This document shows positions 62,006 through 64,000 of a DNA stretch of 64,000 nt, one piece after another. Source of the stretch: Neelides folsomi (Eukaryota > Arthropoda > Collembola > Neelipleona > Neelidae). Each line of letters opens with the position of its first letter. The first letter of the stretch is position 1. Where the stretch lies: assembly GCA_034687125.1 (NCBI GenBank), contig JAQGBZ010000029.1:186001-250000 (forward strand), read 5' to 3'. The translations under genes and the position numbers were made by a program. Under the pieces are notes generated by a model that saw only the letters and a list, made by a program, of their open reading frames with translations, searched no databases and was not told the DNA's origin.

Positions 62006-62102
62006 AAAGGCTATGCATTGGATTTTCTACAAAAATTTATTCGCATAGAGAATAAATAATCTAAAGATGTGAGAAGTGTAGAAAATCCAATGCATAGCCT
62101 TT
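62006..62102. repeat. Hairpin with perfect 26-bp arms
   Basis: AAAGGCTATGCATTGGATTT with six further bases (62006-62031) is repeated exactly as reverse complement at 62077-62102. The loop is 45 bases. The length and perfection suggest a recent small foldback element or a structured transcript such as a microRNA-like precursor. Confidence 0.85.
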
Positions 62103-62459
62103 AGTATAGTGTTTTTCCATTAGGCCATTTTTCGATTTCTGTATTTCAATGTCATATTTGTAAAATATTTAAATAGAGTGGGGTTGTCTATTCTTACACT
62201 TTGCTTACTTACTATTGCTCATTGAAGAGAATAGTGTTCCTCTCGAGTTCCTTCCTGAGAAATGAAGTGAAGAATCGCGTATTTAGCATTGTCAAACGGG
62301 TGTTGATTTAGCCAAGGAGAAAAAGATTTATTGGGGTTCTCCGGATTTCATCGACGCTCTTCCGACTGATGTTTCGAGATCATTCTTCTTCTCATTTATT
62401 TCGTGTCGAGTCTCTTGTTAGAAATGTTGAAGTGAATGGTAGCGGTGAGAGATTGGGGA

Positions 62460-63142
62460 GCAGATCTCATGTCCTAATCAACAACATCCCTGATCAGCAG
62501 TTGATGAGAATATGAAAATGAGGAGTCCTCCTCTCTTTGGTTCTCCGTAGCCAAAAGGGTGGGCTTCTCCTTTCCTGGCCAGGGGATTTGGCTCAGTCGA
62601 ACTGCGAGCAAATGCAAATGCATTGAGGAGAACATGAACTGTGGCCTCTGTAAAGTCTGTATGAAAGGAAAGGCGCTCCGTTGACTTCTGCCAGTCCATT
62701 TTGGAGTCCATCGGACGGAGATTCCTCCTTTATACTCCGGCCCGTTAGGAACATTATATAGAAGGAGCCTTCGCTCCGGAGGCAGATTGAATAATAAAAT
62801 AATAATAATAGCCAAAGCTCTGAAGATCCTTTGATTGACAGGGGGCCTTTTCGGGGTCTCCTACTGCGTGAGACCCTCATTTTCAATTTCCTCCCTCCTC
62901 GTTTATCTTCATTTGCTCTCCACTTCTCCTTCCACCTCCGACTCCTCAATCCGCAAAGTTTGATTTCACAATAAGCGGAGAACAACGGGATTTTTCATAT
63001 TATTCCGCTTTCCATGCGGATCGGTTTAGTAGATACAAGAAGAATGAAAATCCCGATTTGATCCCTTGCCATCATTCAATTCAAGTGAAGCTATCGTTAG
63101 TGGGAGAAAGCGTGTTGAGCATCTTGGAGCCGTTAAGTCGAG
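62460..63142 (+). promoter_or_regulatory. Likely internal promoter before second signal-peptide exon
   Basis: A GC-richer block lies inside the perlecan gene, ending at the ATG of the alternative signal-peptide exon. ATTATATA near 62750 is a TATA-like motif. Open frames on both strands here are compositional (Ser/Pro/Arg rich, no known domain). The call rests on position and base composition only. Confidence 0.35.
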
Positions 63143-63254
63143 ATGTCACGGGAAATCCCTGGGATTTCTGTGACCAGAGTCTTCTTCCTTCTTCTCCTCC
63201 TCCACTTCGGAGATGTAAATTCAAGGTTCAGGTCTTCAAGAGACCGAGACCGCG
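63143..63254 (+). CDS. Second signal-peptide exon, probable alternative first exon of perlecan
   Basis: ATG at 63143, with an in-frame TAA nine bases upstream, encodes 37 residues. They are a polar, net positively charged start MSREIPGISVTR, a hydrophobic core VFFLLLLLHFG, then DVNSRFRSSRDRDR, with cleavage likely after NS. It ends at the donor CGCG|gtaagc in phase 1. All LDLa exons of the perlecan gene upstream use phase 1, so this exon could join the next perlecan exon and make a secreted short isoform without the SGD and SEA regions. The alternative is a separate plus-strand gene starting here. An overlapping frame (63058-63258) is a shadow. Confidence 0.65.
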
Positions 63255-64000
63255 GTAAGCATTGACAAAATAACCCACATGAAACTATATTTAATATTGT
63301 TTGTTGTGATTTAATATTTATCTATCAAAACTTCAAAACACACGGCGTAATTAATTCAATTTAAAAGCCACTCTTGGTAATTAAAAGTCTTTTTGGAGGT
63401 AATAAAAGGCAAAGTGATGAGCAAACATTTTTAATTATGCAACTTGATTGTTGTCATTAATGTCGTTAGAGTCATAAATTAATTAGATGGAAGTAATGTG
63501 TTCAATCAGGAAGATTCCTAGGATTGTATAATTATTAACAATAATTTAAATAGTCAAATCTGATGGAGATTTTCCGGTCAGGCAATTGATTCATTCGAAG
63601 TCATATGAGGCGCAATGAGGATTCCTGTGAGAACTATCTATTTTACATAAGTATTTATATTTCTATCTATTATAGCTGAGTCAGTCAAGTTTGATTCAGG
63701 TTTTATTTGTTGTAATGAATTCAGTTGGTTGAAAATGAAATCATTGAAAGATTCATTTCATTTCAAATGTTCATCAGAATGATTTGACATGACATCACGG
63801 TTAAACACGTACACATGTTCACATTATGAGATCCTAGCAGGGATCGCACGGACATCCTAAATGAAATGTGTATCTCGTGGAAAAGGGTAGGGTAGGAAAA
63901 CGCCTTGTCCCACTCCGCTCACATCTTCCCATAACCATCCAACCACCTCATTCATACATTCATCCTTTCCATGTAAATACCTACAGACTTGCTACAACTT
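63255..64000 (+). other. Intron start after the second signal-peptide exon
   Basis: AT-rich sequence after the donor, with no exon or repeat that I can see up to the window edge. Confidence 0.6.

Larger units (their letters stand above)
58994..63142 (+). other. Perlecan intron after LDLa3 up to the alternative first exon
   Basis: No further LDLa exon was found in this 4.1 kb. It holds a long hairpin (62006-62102) and GC-richer stretches at 59740-60350 and 62450-63140. The second directly precedes the signal-peptide exon at 63143 and probably contains its promoter and leader. Confidence 0.6.

Noticed and set aside
62474-62985. Minus-strand frames of 77-130 codons before the second signal exon
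   Set aside because: Three overlapping frames with no domain, so a composition effect of the GC-richer promoter block.

Overview
The window is eukaryotic, specifically metazoan. It is AT-rich, the genes are split by GT-AG introns, and the coding islands stand out as GC-richer patches. There are no bacterial-style operons, ribosome binding sites or dense ORFs. Two large animal genes can be recognised, and they lie head to head. Family features (a trol/perlecan-like protein with SEA and LDLa modules, and kazrin with an N-terminal coiled coil) fit a bilaterian invertebrate. An arthropod is my best guess, for instance a small crustacean, but the sequence does not prove that.

Gene 1 (minus strand, 17997 down to 1, running off the left edge) is a kazrin homologue. 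I could join nine coding exons with consistent splice phases, giving about 690 residues: a disordered N-terminus, a two-part coiled coil, a Ser-rich linker, the conserved SISRVFAR block, and the start of the first SAM domain, which is cut by position 1. The remaining SAM domains should lie outside the window. A second ATG exon at 17829-17997 ends in the same splice phase as the first exon at 9694-9973, so the gene probably has two alternative N-termini driven by separate promoters.

Gene 2 (plus strand, from 33493 to beyond the right edge) is the N-terminal part of perlecan, the basement-membrane heparan sulfate proteoglycan (HSPG2/trol/unc-52 family). It has a signal-peptide exon and an 18.5 kb first intron. 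An acidic Ser/Thr-rich exon follows with two SGD glycosaminoglycan attachment sites, then a SEA domain on two exons and three LDLa repeats on separate phase-1 exons. At 63143-63254 there is a second signal-peptide exon that ends in phase 1, the phase used by the LDLa exons. It could start a shorter secreted perlecan that lacks the glycosaminoglycan/SEA region, or it could be the first exon of a new gene.

Between the two genes (about 18.0-33.5 kb) I see no convincing coding exon. There are several GC-richer islands that may be promoters, untranslated exons or enhancers. The introns contain decayed non-coding elements: a foldback element (54976-55626), a mariner-like foldback MITE with TA target duplication (56010-56406), a long hairpin (62006-62102), a GGGGAAATTTTC minisatellite (13412-13554) and smaller hairpins. 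I found no transposase, reverse transcriptase, tRNA, rRNA or CRISPR. No wholly unknown multi-gene system is evident. The most interesting items are the paired alternative first exons in both genes, two unexplained open islands inside the large kazrin intron, and the cluster of foldback elements in one perlecan intron.
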